NCBI RefSeq assembly: GCF_000204055.1
Contig: NW_006768794.1
Coordinates: forward strand, 186,001-250,000
Direction: 5' to 3'
From: Melampsora larici-populina 98AG31
Lineage: Eukaryota; Basidiomycota; Pucciniomycetes; Pucciniales; Melampsoraceae
Length of the DNA stretch: 64,000 bases
Shown: piece by piece, positions 22,817 through 34,925 of the stretch
Layout: every line of letters begins with the position of its first letter
Position numbering within the stretch: the first letter of the stretch is position 1
The notes under the pieces: model-generated
What the model saw: the letters and a program-made list of their open reading frames with translations, nothing else
Told to the model about the DNA's origin: nothing
Database searches by the model: none
Made by a program: the position numbers and the translations under genes

Positions 22817-23118
22817 CACCGTGTCCGTATCCGTGTAGCACGTCGATGTGCACACACCAAATACTTTCAATACATACTTGAAAGACCCATTAAAGAGGTC
22901 TCCACAATAGGCATGTCTTCCCTTTGTCAACTGGGACGTTGGCACTCAGTTGACCCCAACTGCTGACAAAGGATCCCACAAATTCTTTTGTCAAATTGTC
23001 ATTCACAAAGGGTGCTCGGCACCGATCTCAGTCTAAAGCCTACCAAACAGCTTTCTGTTTTTTTTTCAAAACTCTCCGTGTGTGCACGTCAACGTGCTAC
23101 AAGGATACTGACATGGTG
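22817..23118. repeat. 302-bp element with 41-bp terminal inverted repeats (MITE-like)
   Basis: The left arm 22817-22857 (CACCGTGTCCGTATCC...) matches the reverse complement of 23078-23118 (CACCATGTCAGTATCC...) at 36 of 41 positions; both end in GTGCACACAC. The interior has no ORF. Size and inverted ends fit a small non-autonomous DNA transposon. No target-site duplication was recognised, so a one-off hairpin is possible. Confidence 0.7.
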
Positions 23119-24297
23119 TATATGTCAACCTAGAGAGTATACGTACTTACTCCTTAGATAGACAAAGACATTATTACATTATTTTATTAATTCAAGCTTT
23201 TTCAATATTGAAACATAAAAAAAGCCTTTTACAACTCACACTCGAGTATCAAGAGTGAAACAATAGTAACCAAGAACCCTTGTCTAAACAAGGTCAATAA
23301 CTAAAACAGGATCTTAATTAAAACAACCAGGCAGGGTCTAAATGAAAACCCTACCCACGTTAAAACCCAACCAGGCAGGGTTCAAAATAATGAACCCTAC
23401 TAAGGAAACAGTTCGATGACAAAACCTTCGAGTTGACCCAGTCCAGGAACTACCTGAACCCTGACCGAGCCAGCCAACTGGAATCATACGCTAATCTGAC
23501 TAATAGCGTAAGTAATTTGGTATAAATATCCTACCTGTCTGACAGATAGAACGAATCTTCATCTTATACTCATCACAAAAACTCTTACCATCAAGTCAAA
23601 GTTTTAAAACCTTTTACAAAGCTTTTATTTCAAATACCACCAGCCGATTACTCATAACCTAGAACGAACAAGCCATCATAGCTACTACATTCTACTTTAT
23701 CTGACATCGTGGTTTTTTCCTAAAACCTTTGGATTGATTTTATATCCTTAACCTTTGATTTCCAAGAGTGACGACCATCAGTAACAGATCAACTCCTTGT
23801 CCTACGAATTTGTCGAATATTGTTCTCAGATCTGCATATTAGAATAACTAAGAGTTATACTCCAACGTTTTCTAATATACGGTAGAATTTAGACCACCCT
23901 AAGATAGGAATACTCAGGTATCCATCTTTAGAAGACCTTGAATAAATTGATTCTTATTCAGTGAGTACCTTTTGGTTCTGCCTTCTATAAAGGATATCAT
24001 CTAGAAGCTGACCTCCCGGCTCGAATTTATCTCAACAGCAGTATCTGGATACTGGGTTGTAACAAAGCCAACAGATTTAAAAACTTCTACAATTCAAGAA
24101 CTGTAAGTAAAACTGTTTTCAGTCTCGAGTTGCTTGCTTTCTTTAGACTCAAGCTGATAGTATAGCACAAATCTGGGGCCCTATTGGTATATTTGGCAAT
24201 AGACCTGGTTTGGGACATGCCACTGTGGATGCTCTCAATCTTTCTATATTTTCTCAAGGTCATCTGAAGCATTTTCTGATTTTTTTTCTTTTGATGA
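23119..24297 (+). repeat. Possible LTR-like fragment
   Basis: The stretch has a promoter-like GGTATAAATATCC near 23519 followed by an unbroken non-coding leader, as in solo LTRs. Around 24041-24056 is a near-palindrome cagtatctggatactg. No second copy, primer-binding site or direct flanks were found, so this is a weak suggestion. Confidence 0.2.
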
Positions 24298-24697
24298 TCA
24301 ACATTTGGGACTGGAACAGGCTACGTACCTAAAATCCCTACTTAGGCACCTCAGTGGCTTCTGTTTTGAGTACACTACCCGAGGGTACGGACTGCCTGCC
24401 GGCCATCATCTGTGGCCGTTATCAGGCCGCCCATCCCTCTGCACGCATGGGCAGCCTGAGGGTAGACCTTGGAAATGCAGTTTGTCGACCGCCTGCAGCT
24501 ACCGCCGTACCGCGGCCCAGAGTTGCTTATCAGATCATATCAAAGCGACCTGGTGGTGGCCCATCTAAGATTTTGGAGGCACACAACGAGGCCGGGTCAG
24601 GGCACACAAGGCACTCAAGGTGCGGTTGCAGGGTGCGGCATGAACCACCACATCCGATTTGGGAGCCCAGAAAGCCAGTTTTGGGGGAGTAACCAAA

Positions 24698-25566
24698 GGG
24701 CTGTGAAATTTTGTAGCGGCTACTGCTACCCACTACAAATTGGCTACTTTATGACACACAGATTTCTCCACTGGGAATTTGTACTGCTGACTTCAAACAA
24801 TACCAGCCAAAACAGACCATGCCATTCCAATAGGTCATTGACAATGCAGACACCTCATGACATACACGGTACATAGTGGAGGAATTGAAGTTCACTCTTT
24901 CTATCCAATCATTTTCACCATTCTATTGAAGTAGAAATGCCCCTTATAAAATCCAGGTGTCCTCCAACAGGCTTGTGCGTCCTATCTGTTTGATTCTCGA
25001 GATGATTTTCACAATTGATTTTCTTCAAAGCCTGCTGATCTCAAGAACACCTTATCATGAGCCCTACATCATCATAATATTGCTGGTTGATTCCGTGATG
25101 GATCATGATCCATGCGAGCCCATTTGAGGTGTACAATCAATCAGCCGTGTATACCCTTAGGCTCAGATATATGCGGCCAGAATAGAGACATACAAGACTA
25201 GCAAGGATTTCGAACTTCTGCCTTATCACTTGCATATCTTGTCAGGGAACTGAGCACATGAAGAATAAGCCAATTTGGCCAAAGTTCTGGTTGACTATGT
25301 ACATCAAGACTTGTGGCGAGTTTGTTTCTCTGCAATCATCAGCACAACCGGGTGCCATTAGCTCTCTCCATTAGCTCAACTTGATCCCAAGTGTGTCCAC
25401 AAAAGCCCATTTGCAGCGAGTTGGGTGACCACTGATACGGTTGTGTTTGTATTGCTGGGTCTGTGTGCATTGTACAATCAGGTCTCACGGTTGGACAAAT
25501 CCAACATCTGTGTGTCCAGAAATGATTACATAGCAGATAGTAGCAGCTACAAAATTTCACAGCCCT
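24698..25566. repeat. Inverted-repeat pair about 870 bp apart, hAT-like ends
   Basis: The left end 24698 reads GGGCTGTGAAATTTTGTAGC; its reverse complement lies at 25547-25566. Looser similarity continues inward for about 30-80 bp (both have a GCTACT block and CACACAGAT). The sequence resembles hAT transposon termini. Frames crossing the ends translate to similar peptides only because of the repeat. No 8-bp target duplication was seen. Confidence 0.5.
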
Positions 25567-26269
25567 TCCAGTACTCTGAGTTTTGGCCAGGTAGACAGGA
25601 TTATACACAAATTGGTAATTCATTTTCATTTTGTTATCATGGGGGACATCACACGTGTTTGGTTTGACAAGAAAAGGGGTAGACAATAATTGAGCACACA
25701 ACATAATGACTAAAAATGTGTAAAAACGGGATTTGTTCAATGATCCGTGACAGTCGTACATGTCTTGATTGGGCATGATTTTGCTTGAAGTTTGTCAATT
25801 TTGCTCAGGGTTGTTTCCTTGTCCCACAATTGCCGCGGTGATCTCCTCCTCTCCAAAAGGCAATTGGAAATCAGAAAGTTGGGCAATGTCTTGATAACAG
25901 GCTCGGCTGTTGAATGTGGTACGGTCATCATCATAAATGATGTTGTACTAAGGCCTCAGGTACCTAGCCTATGGTGTTATTTATCCATCTGAAGTTATTC
26001 TTTTGTTGACCAAAGTCTCAACATTTGGGACCAGTCCCACATCTGGTGATGGGAGTGTTATGAGCCCATAACAGGATTTATGCTTGTATGCTAGTAGTGA
26101 GATCACACTCTACCTGAGACTTACAGAGTCAGGGATTTGACATTCTCATGTTACAATCTTATTCTATCACCAAGGAACCCTTCACTAGACCCTTGATCCA
26201 AGCTACAAGAATGCCTATATCATGATCTCATCTTACTATAATCATAGTAGACACTTCTGCTTCACATTA
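25567..26269. other. Intergenic DNA, nothing recognised
   Basis: Short frames only; no domain, RNA gene or clear repeat boundary recognised. Confidence 0.4.
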
Positions 26270-26453
26270 GGGGTACACAAACATGAAAACCCAACCTAAA
26301 AACCCATGGACAAAACCCATGACAGCCCAATTGTTTTTTGGGTTTTGTCCAACAGGAAAGCAGAAAACCCATGGACAAAACCCAAAAAACAATCAGGTTG
26401 TCATGGGTTTTGTCCATGGGTTTTTAGGTCGGGTTTTCATGTTTGTGTACCCC
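26270..26453. mobile_element. Foldback MITE (Tc1/mariner Stowaway-like), 184 bp, TA flanks
   Basis: Nearly the whole element is an inverted repeat. The left end GGGGTACACAAACATGAAAA is mirrored by ...TTTTCATGTTTGTGTACCCC at 26453. The arms share ACCCATGGACAAAACCCATG and run to a short centre around 26355-26370. TA dinucleotides flank both ends (26268-26269 and 26454-26455), the target duplication of Tc1/mariner elements. The arms match almost perfectly, so insertion may be recent. It has no coding capacity. Confidence 0.85.
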
Positions 26454-26455
26454 TA

Positions 26456-27364
26456 TTATCATCAATGTTGACCAAGAAACTCTCATCTCAAACACAAACA
26501 TTTGATCAGTGTGTGGAATTTGACTATGTGGTTCTTTGCCAATATGTAGATGTCCTACCATCTATTTATTTATAGTTGATGAAAACCATTTATGTACACA
26601 CTGAGTGTGGTCTTCTGTGGGCCCTTGGCAGTAATGTCACCCAATGCAGATTGTGAACAGGGATGATCCCAAGCATGAATTCAAAAGGACCTTTGTCCCC
26701 ACGTGGTGGGAGACCTGAGTGCATTCAAAGTCATGATATGACATAATTTTAAGACTGAAGTGTAGGGCACAACACTTCAATCTGTGCATAGGTTTGCAGA
26801 GACTATTGTGAGTCTAGTCAAGGTTAGACTAGATCTTGTATGAGCAGGAAGGGCAGAAGGGTTAAGAGGCTAGGCTGAGGGGGGTTGATTGATTTTAAAG
26901 ACAGATGAGACAGACATGGACTCATGAAATCAATGATACTCATGTTTAACAATGATGTGTTTTTAACACCAGAACTAGCTATTCTTTCTTCGGGATAATT
27001 TTACCACTGAGGTCAATAGTAGTCTTCTTTTGTAAGATTAAGTGTCTAACATTCAGGATGGAAGCCTATTTGACTATTTTGCGAGCGATAAACGCGTGTC
27101 AGATCACAGTATTGAAGCTGGAAAACTTTTTCTGGCTGAAATTGTCTTTGTTTATTCTTTTCACTTCGATTGTGCTCGGATCATGATGTCTTCCTAATGA
27201 ATTTTCTATTCGTACATATATGTGTACATGCGTGCCTGGCTGATCTCTAATGTTAGGTCTTGCTGAAAATTTGGAGCATGTCTAGGTTCTTTTCGAATCC
27301 TTTTGCTGTTCTTTTCGAGCTTGTTTGATCCTAATAGATGAAATCATTGTAAAAAAGCACTGGA
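26456..27364. other. Intergenic DNA downstream of DPM2
   Basis: No gene recognised. The DPM2 3' UTR should lie near 27300-27364. Confidence 0.5.
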
Positions 27365-27768
27365 TCAGCTAACAAACCCGAAAGTATGGAAAGAAAAGTT
27401 ATGGACTAACAAAACAAGAGATACCAAACCTGCAATAACAGCCATAAAGAATAACAAAGCCACAGCCGGAATCCTTACGGCCCATTCTCGATCAGGAAAG
27501 TATTTTTGAATAGCTGAATCAGGTTCAAAGAAAGGTGTTGCTAAAGTCCAAAGGGTATAATAAGTGAAGATGCTAGCGGAAGCGAAGAGCATTAAGCCTT
27601 TTTGATTGATGAAGATGTTCGGTATTAGCTTGTTGACCGAAAAGAGGGAGAACAGGAAGTTGACTGACCTCCTAAGAGGCGATCCGAATTACCCTGAAAG
27701 CATCCAAATGAACCATGATGAGTATATATGTGATAAATTGTGAGAAGTGTTTAGTTTGACTTTACCAT
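27365..27768 (-). CDS. DPM2: DPM2, dolichol-phosphate mannose synthase regulatory subunit
   Basis: DPM2 stabilises the dolichol-phosphate-mannose synthase in the ER membrane; the product feeds N-glycosylation, O-mannosylation and GPI anchors. Three exons: 27768-27766 (only ATG, directly followed by GTAAAG), 27693-27669, and 27597-27365. The join reads M-GNSDRLLG-GLMLFASASIFTYYT, then PFFEPDSAIQKYFPDREWAVRIP and a second hydrophobic segment (VALLFFMAVIAGLVSLVLLV). IFTYYT, the FF/F..DS..I.KYF..R.WAV.IP pattern and two membrane helices match DPM2. Length is about 84 residues, as in the family. A weak GTTTGG donor after VIAG could give a different C terminus. Confidence 0.88.
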
Positions 27769-28442
27769 GATAATGAAGGGATCCAATCTAATTCTCGTCA
27801 ATCGATCGATCACATCGAAAACCCAGAATCAGTCGATGAACCAAATTCACTCAAATGTCATGCGTCTTCGCAGACAGTGATAGGCTTGATAGAGGTTTCA
27901 CAGATCATAACAAATGCTGAGATTAATGTTTCATCATTCCTGTTGATACGAATCAGTGAAGATTAAGACGAGAAATGAGATGAAGGGAAACAACAGTTCC
28001 GGATATCTACAATCGATATCCACTGGAAGAGGACATCAAAGGCAAAGTAAAACAAAAGGGAAGTGGTCCTCCCTCTGTTGAGCGTTTGTTTGCTGTGAGT
28101 ACATACCCGAAGCTCCGATGCTTCACTGCCCGACCCATCCTCTAGCTGCGGGTTTTTGGCCCTTTGCTGCAATTGGCATTGGCAATGAGCCATGAGCCAT
28201 GAGCCGAGTGAGTTTTGAGCTTTTAAGCGTTCTTCATTTGATTTTACTTCTTTACCTTCGTCGACCTATCTTCACCCCGAATCTCATCGACAAGCCATTC
28301 ACCTCACCATCGGCTGAATTCGAGCACGAAGGCTGAGAAACAAGAAGCAAGTGCATTTAGAAATGTAAACCTCTCTCTGATTTGATTAGGAAGATGTTTA
28401 TCTATTTACCTTTCTTCATCTTTTGTCTTCTTTACCTAGACA
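27769..28442. promoter_or_regulatory. Divergent intergenic region between DPM2 and the coiled-coil gene
   Basis: It must contain both promoters. No conserved box recognised. A short direct repeat (catgagccatgagcc) lies at about 28187-28205. Confidence 0.4.
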
Positions 28443-30876
28443 ATGTCATTACCTCAACCTCGTAAACGAAGGAAAGTTCTACCAGATTATGACTCGGAAT
28501 CAATCGATTCACCAGAGCCTTCAACATCAATTAACTCGACCGCTTTGGCCTCATCCTCTCGTCCGGATTCACTGCAGGTTGATGATCAGAAGGCACTCAA
28601 GTCTGATCAACAAATCATTTCACGCAATTCTTCTGGTCCAGATCCGTCCGCTATGTCTGCGGTCGATACGGACAAAAAAACCCCGGATATTTCTCGGTTA
28701 TTACAAGTTGTTGAAAGTCTTCAAGAAACTGTCAAAGTACTCCAAGGATCATATCAACTCAACGCGCCACATTCGGAATTTGCAACCCAAAAAATGTTGG
28801 GCCAAGTTCAAGAATACGCGATCAAAGAATTCAAAAGTCTCCATGCTCATGTGGATGAGCGACTTGTTCAACTTGAAAGTTGTGATCCGAGGTCAATGAG
28901 AGACAGTATACAAGCTCTAGCATTTCAATTCAAACAAGCTTTCGAATCAAGTCAAGATAAATTTGAAATCAAGTTGAAAGAATTGGGACAAGGACTGGAA
29001 AAGAAGATCGTATCTGAATCTCGAGCTGTACAGAATCAAGTGACAAAAACTCTATCCGATGATGTCCAACGTTGGGAGAAGCAATTGACGAGTCGACTGG
29101 GACTGATTCAAGATCGAGTAACGAAACTTGAAGGACCTGATCTGATTTCCCACGTTGCTAAACGTTTGAAAGATCACTTTGACAATAGGTTGGGACTGAT
29201 TCAAGGTCGAGTAGCAAAGCTTGAAGAATCCGACTTGAAATCCGACCAGGTTCGACGTTTGGAGAAGCATTGGGATAGTAGTATGGGACTAATTCAAGAT
29301 CGATTAGCGAAACTTGAAGGATCCCATCTCAAAGAGCAAATGGCACAGATGCGAAATGAATTTGGGGGAAAGATTGCACAATTGGTAGCAGAAACTTCAC
29401 TTTGTCACGCCAAACTCGCAAATTCATATACCGCATATACAGATTTAAAAGCACTTCATCACTCCTTAGAAAGTAAAGTAGTCAAAATCAAGACAGAGCA
29501 GCCTGAACCTTTACAGGGAAGCAGCGTAAGTTCATCCTTCCTTATTATCTGTGACGAGTTCGAGAGCATATCGTGCAATTACTGAATAACGTCTTACATC
29601 AAATGTCTATCTTAAATAGCAGATACCCACTTCTGGCAATGCTAAACGTTCCTTGACACCTAGTCACTCGACCCAAAGTACACGTTTACAATCAGCTGCT
29701 CCAAAGTCCAGGTCCCACAGTACAATGCTTAATGATGACGAAGAGCCAGCAATCCCCGCTGGCGTTTTAGACTATGATGCACCGCCACTCAAAAGGAGAG
29801 GATCATCAAAACTCGCTTCTGAAAGAGGTGATCGGCACTCATCGTGTAAACAGGATTCTAACCTTGATGATGTTGAACACTTCCGACCGTTGATCGAGGA
29901 AGAGATCGCGAACATCATGACGGCGAGCTACGAAGAAGATCTGAAAGTCTCGATTCAGTCGGACCTCATGAACTATCTAGAATCCGAGATTTCTGTGCTC
30001 AACCGACCAGCCGATTTGATACGTGAGGAGCTGAAAGGATATGTTGAGAAACGATTACAAGAATTTCAAACGTCTTTCTCACTACAGAGTGCTCAACCTA
30101 AAGATCACACTGCTATGGCAGGACAAATTCCCTCATTACCTTCACCTTCACCTTCACGTGAACAACAAAACCAACCGAAATCGACTCTCAACAATGATCT
30201 CGACTTAAAACAAAGGTTATCATTCCTGACCCATCGAACCAGTTCGATACCTGTTGAGAGTCCTCATACTTCGAGTTCAAGACCTGAACAACACTCTCTC
30301 AGGAATCTTTCCAATCCTCCAGACACTTCTCAACTTCTTTCGATTCCAATGGCAACTAAACTCTTCGCACCACTTGATCGACTAATCACATTAGAGGAAG
30401 ACTTGACCTTCCTCACTTCTCCTGAATCTCAACGTAAAGCAACATTTGTTGCATTAGGTCTATGCACAGCAGATACAGATCCAAGTAATACAGGTAAATG
30501 AAATTCTGTTTGGGTTTTGTGGACTCATCAAAATATCAAATGATTTTCTTTCTGATCATCTGATGAGTTTTTTTTCACACAGATATAAGCATTGAAAAGA
30601 TGCTTTTTAATTTACTTGTACATGGATTGAGAAATCATAAAGATGAAGACTACGTGAAAGGTTTTACGAGTGAAACGGGTGTGATTATGAGGGAAGTTTT
30701 TAACCCTATATTCAAACCTATGTTAGATGCGATCGATAAAGTTGTACTTGGGTGAGAAATTATCCAATCCGATCCAATCTATCTAAACATCCAAGTTCAA
30801 TGGCTAATCTTGATTTTTTTTGTTAAACTTTTCAATGATTAGGCATATAAGTGAAGGTCAATCACAAAGTAAATAA
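28443..30876 (+). CDS. Unrecognised nuclear-type coiled-coil protein with internal repeats
   Basis: Four exons join in phase: 28443-29525, 29623-30493, 30583-30751 and 30843-30876, giving 718 residues. The N terminus MSLPQPRKRRKVLPD holds a strong nuclear localisation signal. A Ser-rich acidic part follows, then helices and coiled coil (about 75-350). Within it are three copies of a roughly 31-residue unit, each starting [LM]GLIQ[DG]R[VL][TA]KLE (near residues 220, 251 and 282). The second exon has another basic patch (PPLKRRGSS) and a helical block. The last part (KLFAPLDRLITLEEDLTFL) looks like a small folded domain. No known family was recognised. A chromatin- or spindle-associated role is possible but unsupported. 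It is convergent with RRP1. Confidence 0.8.
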
Positions 30877-31440
30877 ATTTATTCCAAGATTAAGATTCAG
30901 TTTATTTCAAGTTAATCAAGGGGATCATTCTTTCATGATTTGAATATTTAGTAAATATTCACACTTAGTTTGGCAAGGCAGACAAGTGTATATAGGTTCT
31001 TATTTGGTGTTGTATTTTCTAACAAATTGTGTGTATGCAGAGAGAAAATCAACAAGGTATAAATCAGGCAATTAGTCAACATAGAGAAGTCTCTTTTTCA
31101 TCAGAATCGTTATTATCTCAGTTCAGTTTTAATTCAAAGTTCTCATCCTCGTGATAGCTTGATTTTTCCAAGTCTTATATAGACTCATGGCAAACCTCGA
31201 CATTTCAACTTTCACTTTGAGTATTTGTAATATATGTAAATAGATTTTGTTTATTTTCTCATTCGTGATCTTTGGACTTTGTAATCACTGTGCTCTTAGG
31301 TCTGACAATCAAGTTAAAGTCTGATAAATGATATCAAAGCGTCATGATTCCAAACATTTAAATTTCATCAACTGATCAAGATGCATCTAAAACCAAATTG
31401 CATTTGGTCTATCTAAAATTTGACAAAAAGAAAACAGAAA
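30877..31440. terminator. Convergent 3' UTR region
   Basis: The 3' ends of the coiled-coil gene and RRP1 face each other. The stretch is AT-rich and has no other gene. Confidence 0.45.
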
Positions 31441-32846
31441 TTAATCTTCATCTTCATCTTCATTTGTACCACCTTTCGAAGCCCAGAATGCATATAATTT
31501 CTTTCGATTAACTTCTAAACAATCTTTCTGAGCACCAGTTTGGAAGATACTTTTCAATACTTGAGATCTGATTAATTTAAGATCATTGATTGAAGATTGA
31601 TTCGAAAGACATAATTGGGTTGAAAATGAATCAAAGATGATGATAGTTGAACTTGATGGAATAAATCGTTCATCAGTTGTAAGATGTGCTTCAAAGTTTT
31701 CAAATAATGGAATTAAAATGGTTTCAATGATTTTTTGAAAAATAGCAATTCCTGGTCTTGAGTTTGATAAAGCGTATAAGAATGGTGAAAGTAATGAGTT
31801 GATTGGAGCTCTTAAGCTTTCGGTTTCGATTTCGGATTCAGATTCAGATTCGTTGGATGAGGAGATTGGTTGAAGGGTTTTGTTGAGTTCTTCTAAGAAT
31901 ATATCACAGAAATGGTATGCTAATGACATTGGATTGGTAGGATCCGAAACACTAAAGAAACCAAACGAATTCCAAGATCAGTGAGATATTCGAACCGAAA
32001 GAATACGAAATTTGAATCGAGAATAAGATATAGGAAGAGAATACGAACTTGAGAACGGTTTCTTGTAGGATTTCGCTCCATTCTTCGATTGCTTTTTGAT
32101 TCCAATGAACCCGTTGAAGTAATCTTAACCCAACTCCCAGAAACCTTCTACAAAGCAAAAGATACTTATCGATCCTATGCCGATCGATTCCATGCCATTC
32201 AGCTCTAATAGCCACCCAAAACGCTTTCCAGAACCGTAAGGCACCTTTAGTAGTTTGAATCTGATTAAAAGCTGTAGAAGATCCTAATGGGTTGGGTCTA
32301 TAAACCAAACATAGATCGGATAATTCATTGGCTAATTGTTGTTGGATTAAGGGTTTGTCTGACATCCAATAACAATAAAATAATCCTTTGTATAGTTTAG
32401 ACATCGATAAGTTGTCTAAACGTGCGTCATCTATTGAAGTATGTGAATTCCAATCTTCATTATCGAATTCTATGATCGAAAATAAATCGTTGGGGGTTTG
32501 GTCTGAGTTAGAGATGAAGGTACGTAAAGCAGCTACAGCTCGATCACGAGTTGATTTATCTGTTCAAAGAGAAAAAAAGCAAAAACATTCGAATTCAGTT
32601 GAAGAAATTCGAATATAGATGGTGATGATTCAAATTGAAAAACGAATGAATAATTCACATACCATTACTTGCTAAAAACTTTCCTAATGGGATCGTATCA
32701 CCTTTTAAAGAAGCTTGAACCTTAGATTTGGATGAGGAGGTTTTATTCCTTTTTAAATTTTCTGAACTTTTCTTTATTGATGATTCATTTGATTTTCTTT
32801 TTAATTGGTTTTCATTCGATCTTGTATCTTTCATTTTTTTCTTCAA
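31441..32846 (-). CDS. RRP1: RRP1/Nop52 family ribosomal RNA processing protein
   Basis: Nucleolar factor needed to mature 27S pre-rRNA for the 60S subunit. Three exons join in phase: 32846-32663, 32559-32049 and 31951-31441, giving 401 residues. After a basic N-terminal leader (KRKSNESSIKKSSENLKRNK) comes the family start PLGKFLASN-DKSTRDRAVAALRTFI, created by the first splice. Next are LSKLYKGLFYCYWMSDKP-like helices (found as MSKLYKGLFYCYWMSDK) and GALRFWKAFWVAIRAEWHGIDRHRIDKYLLL, both diagnostic of Nop52/RRP1. The third exon begins NVSDPTNPMSLAYHFCDIFLEEL. The C terminus is a short acidic tail (NEDEDED). Length is typical of the fungal proteins without the long metazoan tail. Confidence 0.93.
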
Positions 32847-33414
32847 TAGTTCTTGTAAATAGTTGGTTTGATGTTTTTATGAAAATGTCAAGCTTGGAAA
32901 GTGGTGGTTTGGTTTGAACTTTTTGCAATTCCAAATTCTAAAACTTCAACTTTCAGGTCATGTGATCTTAACCCTAACCCGGGTTGATAGTTTTGATGGG
33001 ACAATCTTAAAAAATACATTTTTGAATGATACATAATTTATCAAAGCGTTTGACTCTGAGCCTCTGCATAATGTGAATATGAGATTCTCAACTCATGCAT
33101 TCAGACTGAAGACCGTGGTCCTAATACTATGGAGATGATTTTAGAGTATTGGAAGCTAAACATCTTTGCCAGTCAAAACTGATGTGGAATTCTATCATGA
33201 AGACATCAAGTGTTTAATCTTCTCACATTTCTTGTCTTCAATTTGCGATGGTCCATGCTTTGCTTCACTTCTTGCTTCATCAATGACACAAGGCATACTT
33301 TACAATACAAAAGAAAAATCAGACACAAGAAAAATTGCTGACAATCAATGAAACATATGATAAAGTTTCATCTTCTTTAATTCATATTACACTTGTTCTT
33401 CTTCTTTTGCTCAT
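32847..33414. other. Intergenic spacer
   Basis: RRP1 promoter side and the 3' flank of the small secreted-protein gene. A short telomere-like aaccctaaccc at about 32971-32981 is too small to mean anything. No gene seen. Confidence 0.45.
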
Positions 33415-33927
33415 TCAATTGATTTTGTTTGATGGAATACATCCACGGACCGTTGGTAACTTTGAAGTAAATAAATGATGTAATCAATAAGTTGGTCAAT
33501 TTTTGATACTTTTATGTTCCTTATTAACTTGATCATAAAAGTCGAATCATCAATGGAAAAACTCACATTAACCATTCCACTACAACAGTAAACAAAGTTT
33601 CTTGGAGCATTACATTTAAAATACACTTTGGATTCGTCATTACCGCCGAAACCCGATGACACAGCTGAAAAGAATATCAAAAACAACAATAAATGGAGAT
33701 ATTGATAAGGGAATATGGTATTAAAAAGGGTGTTTATCAAAACACTTACCCTGTTCGAGAACTCCAGATTTAGTGCTACTTTCATTCGAGCAGAAGCCAT
33801 ACCATTGCGGATCTTGAGGATTAAAGATCCTTACACAGGCAAACCTTTGAGAAAGCACTTCGATGGCCGAGAAAAAGAAAGAAAATATGACAAGAAAAAT
33901 AGATGATCTCATTATACGAGTGGACAA
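33415..33927 (-). CDS. Small secreted cysteine-rich protein (candidate effector)
   Basis: Three short exons join in phase: 33927-33750, 33664-33567 and 33459-33415, giving 106 residues. The start MSTRIMRSSIFLVIFSFFFSAIEVLSQ is a signal peptide with likely cleavage after VLS; the second Met (MRSS, 33912) would serve equally well. The mature part is about 80 residues with six Cys: FACVR, GFCSN, FKCNA, YCCSG and RGCIP. The even number suggests disulfides. The last exon encodes only 14 residues (LPTVRGCIP...KIN), so simple ORF finding misses it. No family recognised. Small size, secretion and Cys content fit rust effector candidates; function is not shown. Confidence 0.72.
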
Positions 33928-34689
33928 AGGTAAAAACAGTAAGATGATGATGATGAAGTGCAGGGATGAGGTATTCTTTCAGAGTTTGAACGGGCAAAAG
34001 TGTTTGAAATATGGAAAAGGTTTAGGTCGCGTAACAATTTTGAAAACTAGTCTTGATTTTTTAGTTGTGTAGCTGAAGTAGAGAGGTAGTAGATGACTTG
34101 ATGAGGAAAGGAATAAGAATGTGCGATCAAAGTTCGGCTCTTATAGGTTGCTCTGTGGCGGTAAAGCCGGCAGAGGGGAGAAGTGATGCCCCAAAATTGC
34201 TCACCGCTTTGGTCAGTCGCCGAGTCTGACTCCGAACCAGTGTGATTCTATAAAATGACTCTGAGATATTGCTCTCTGCGGATCACATTCTTTTCACCTT
34301 GTTTGTTATAACCTCTCACGCTGAAGAAGGGGCGTGCGAGCGACTTGGCACACATTCCCTGCCAGTTTGCTGGAGTCTTGCGAGCAAAGTTGGTGAAGCT
34401 ATATTAGGGCGGTTCAAGAAGAGAACCGCGAGCCACGTGGTCGCCGAGTCGCGATCAGTCTTTTTAAGGTTGCTCAATCCTTAAAAAGCTTGATTGCAAA
34501 GCAGCGAATGCTGTAAACTTACGTTTTACAGCTTTGTAAATTCAGGAACACAGTCCCAACCGTTCTTTTTTTGGCTTTGTTTTCTTTTTTGTTTTCTTGT
34601 GTTTTTGTACAGAATTTTTGTTAATGAAAGAGGAAGCCATCGAGAAAAAAAAATACGAGAAAACGAGGTCCTTTCTTGACCAAAAGTCG
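33928..34689. other. Repeat-like intergenic DNA
   Basis: Contains a more GC-rich stretch (34130-34460) with a block (GTGGCGGTA ... CCAAAATTGC..ACCGCTT) that recurs near 34989-35060. No coding frame recognised. Confidence 0.4.
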
Positions 34690-34739
34690 TCAGAATCCAG
34701 GAACAAAAAAAAGAAAGAATGGAAGTAATTCTTTTTTTC

Positions 34740-34925
34740 GGGTCAATTGTCCCTGTCTTTTGGAAATTCAGGGACAGAATTTAAAATTTAAGGCCGATTA
34801 CGAGATTGCCAAACCGTGAACCACCTCTAAAGGTGGTTCACGACCTTAAAATTTTACTTAAAATTTACAGACCCCGAACAAGATGTAAAATATAAAAAAG
34901 GGCTGTAAAAGCCCTTCAAATTGAC
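34740..34925. repeat. Nested hairpin segment
   Basis: At 34816-34841 an 11-bp stem (GTGAACCACCT / AGGTGGTTCAC) closes a 4-nt loop. Outside it AAAATTTAAGG (from about 34782) pairs with CCTTAAAATTTT near 34844-34855. A further small hairpin GGGCT..AGCCC is at 34901-34916. Probably the end or core of a degraded transposon; no target flanks recognised. Confidence 0.6.

Noticed and set aside
25339..25776. 145-codon minus-strand frame with a hydrophobic start
   Set aside because: It overlaps a transposon inverted repeat, and its similarity to a frame at 24469-24876 comes from that repeat. No domain.
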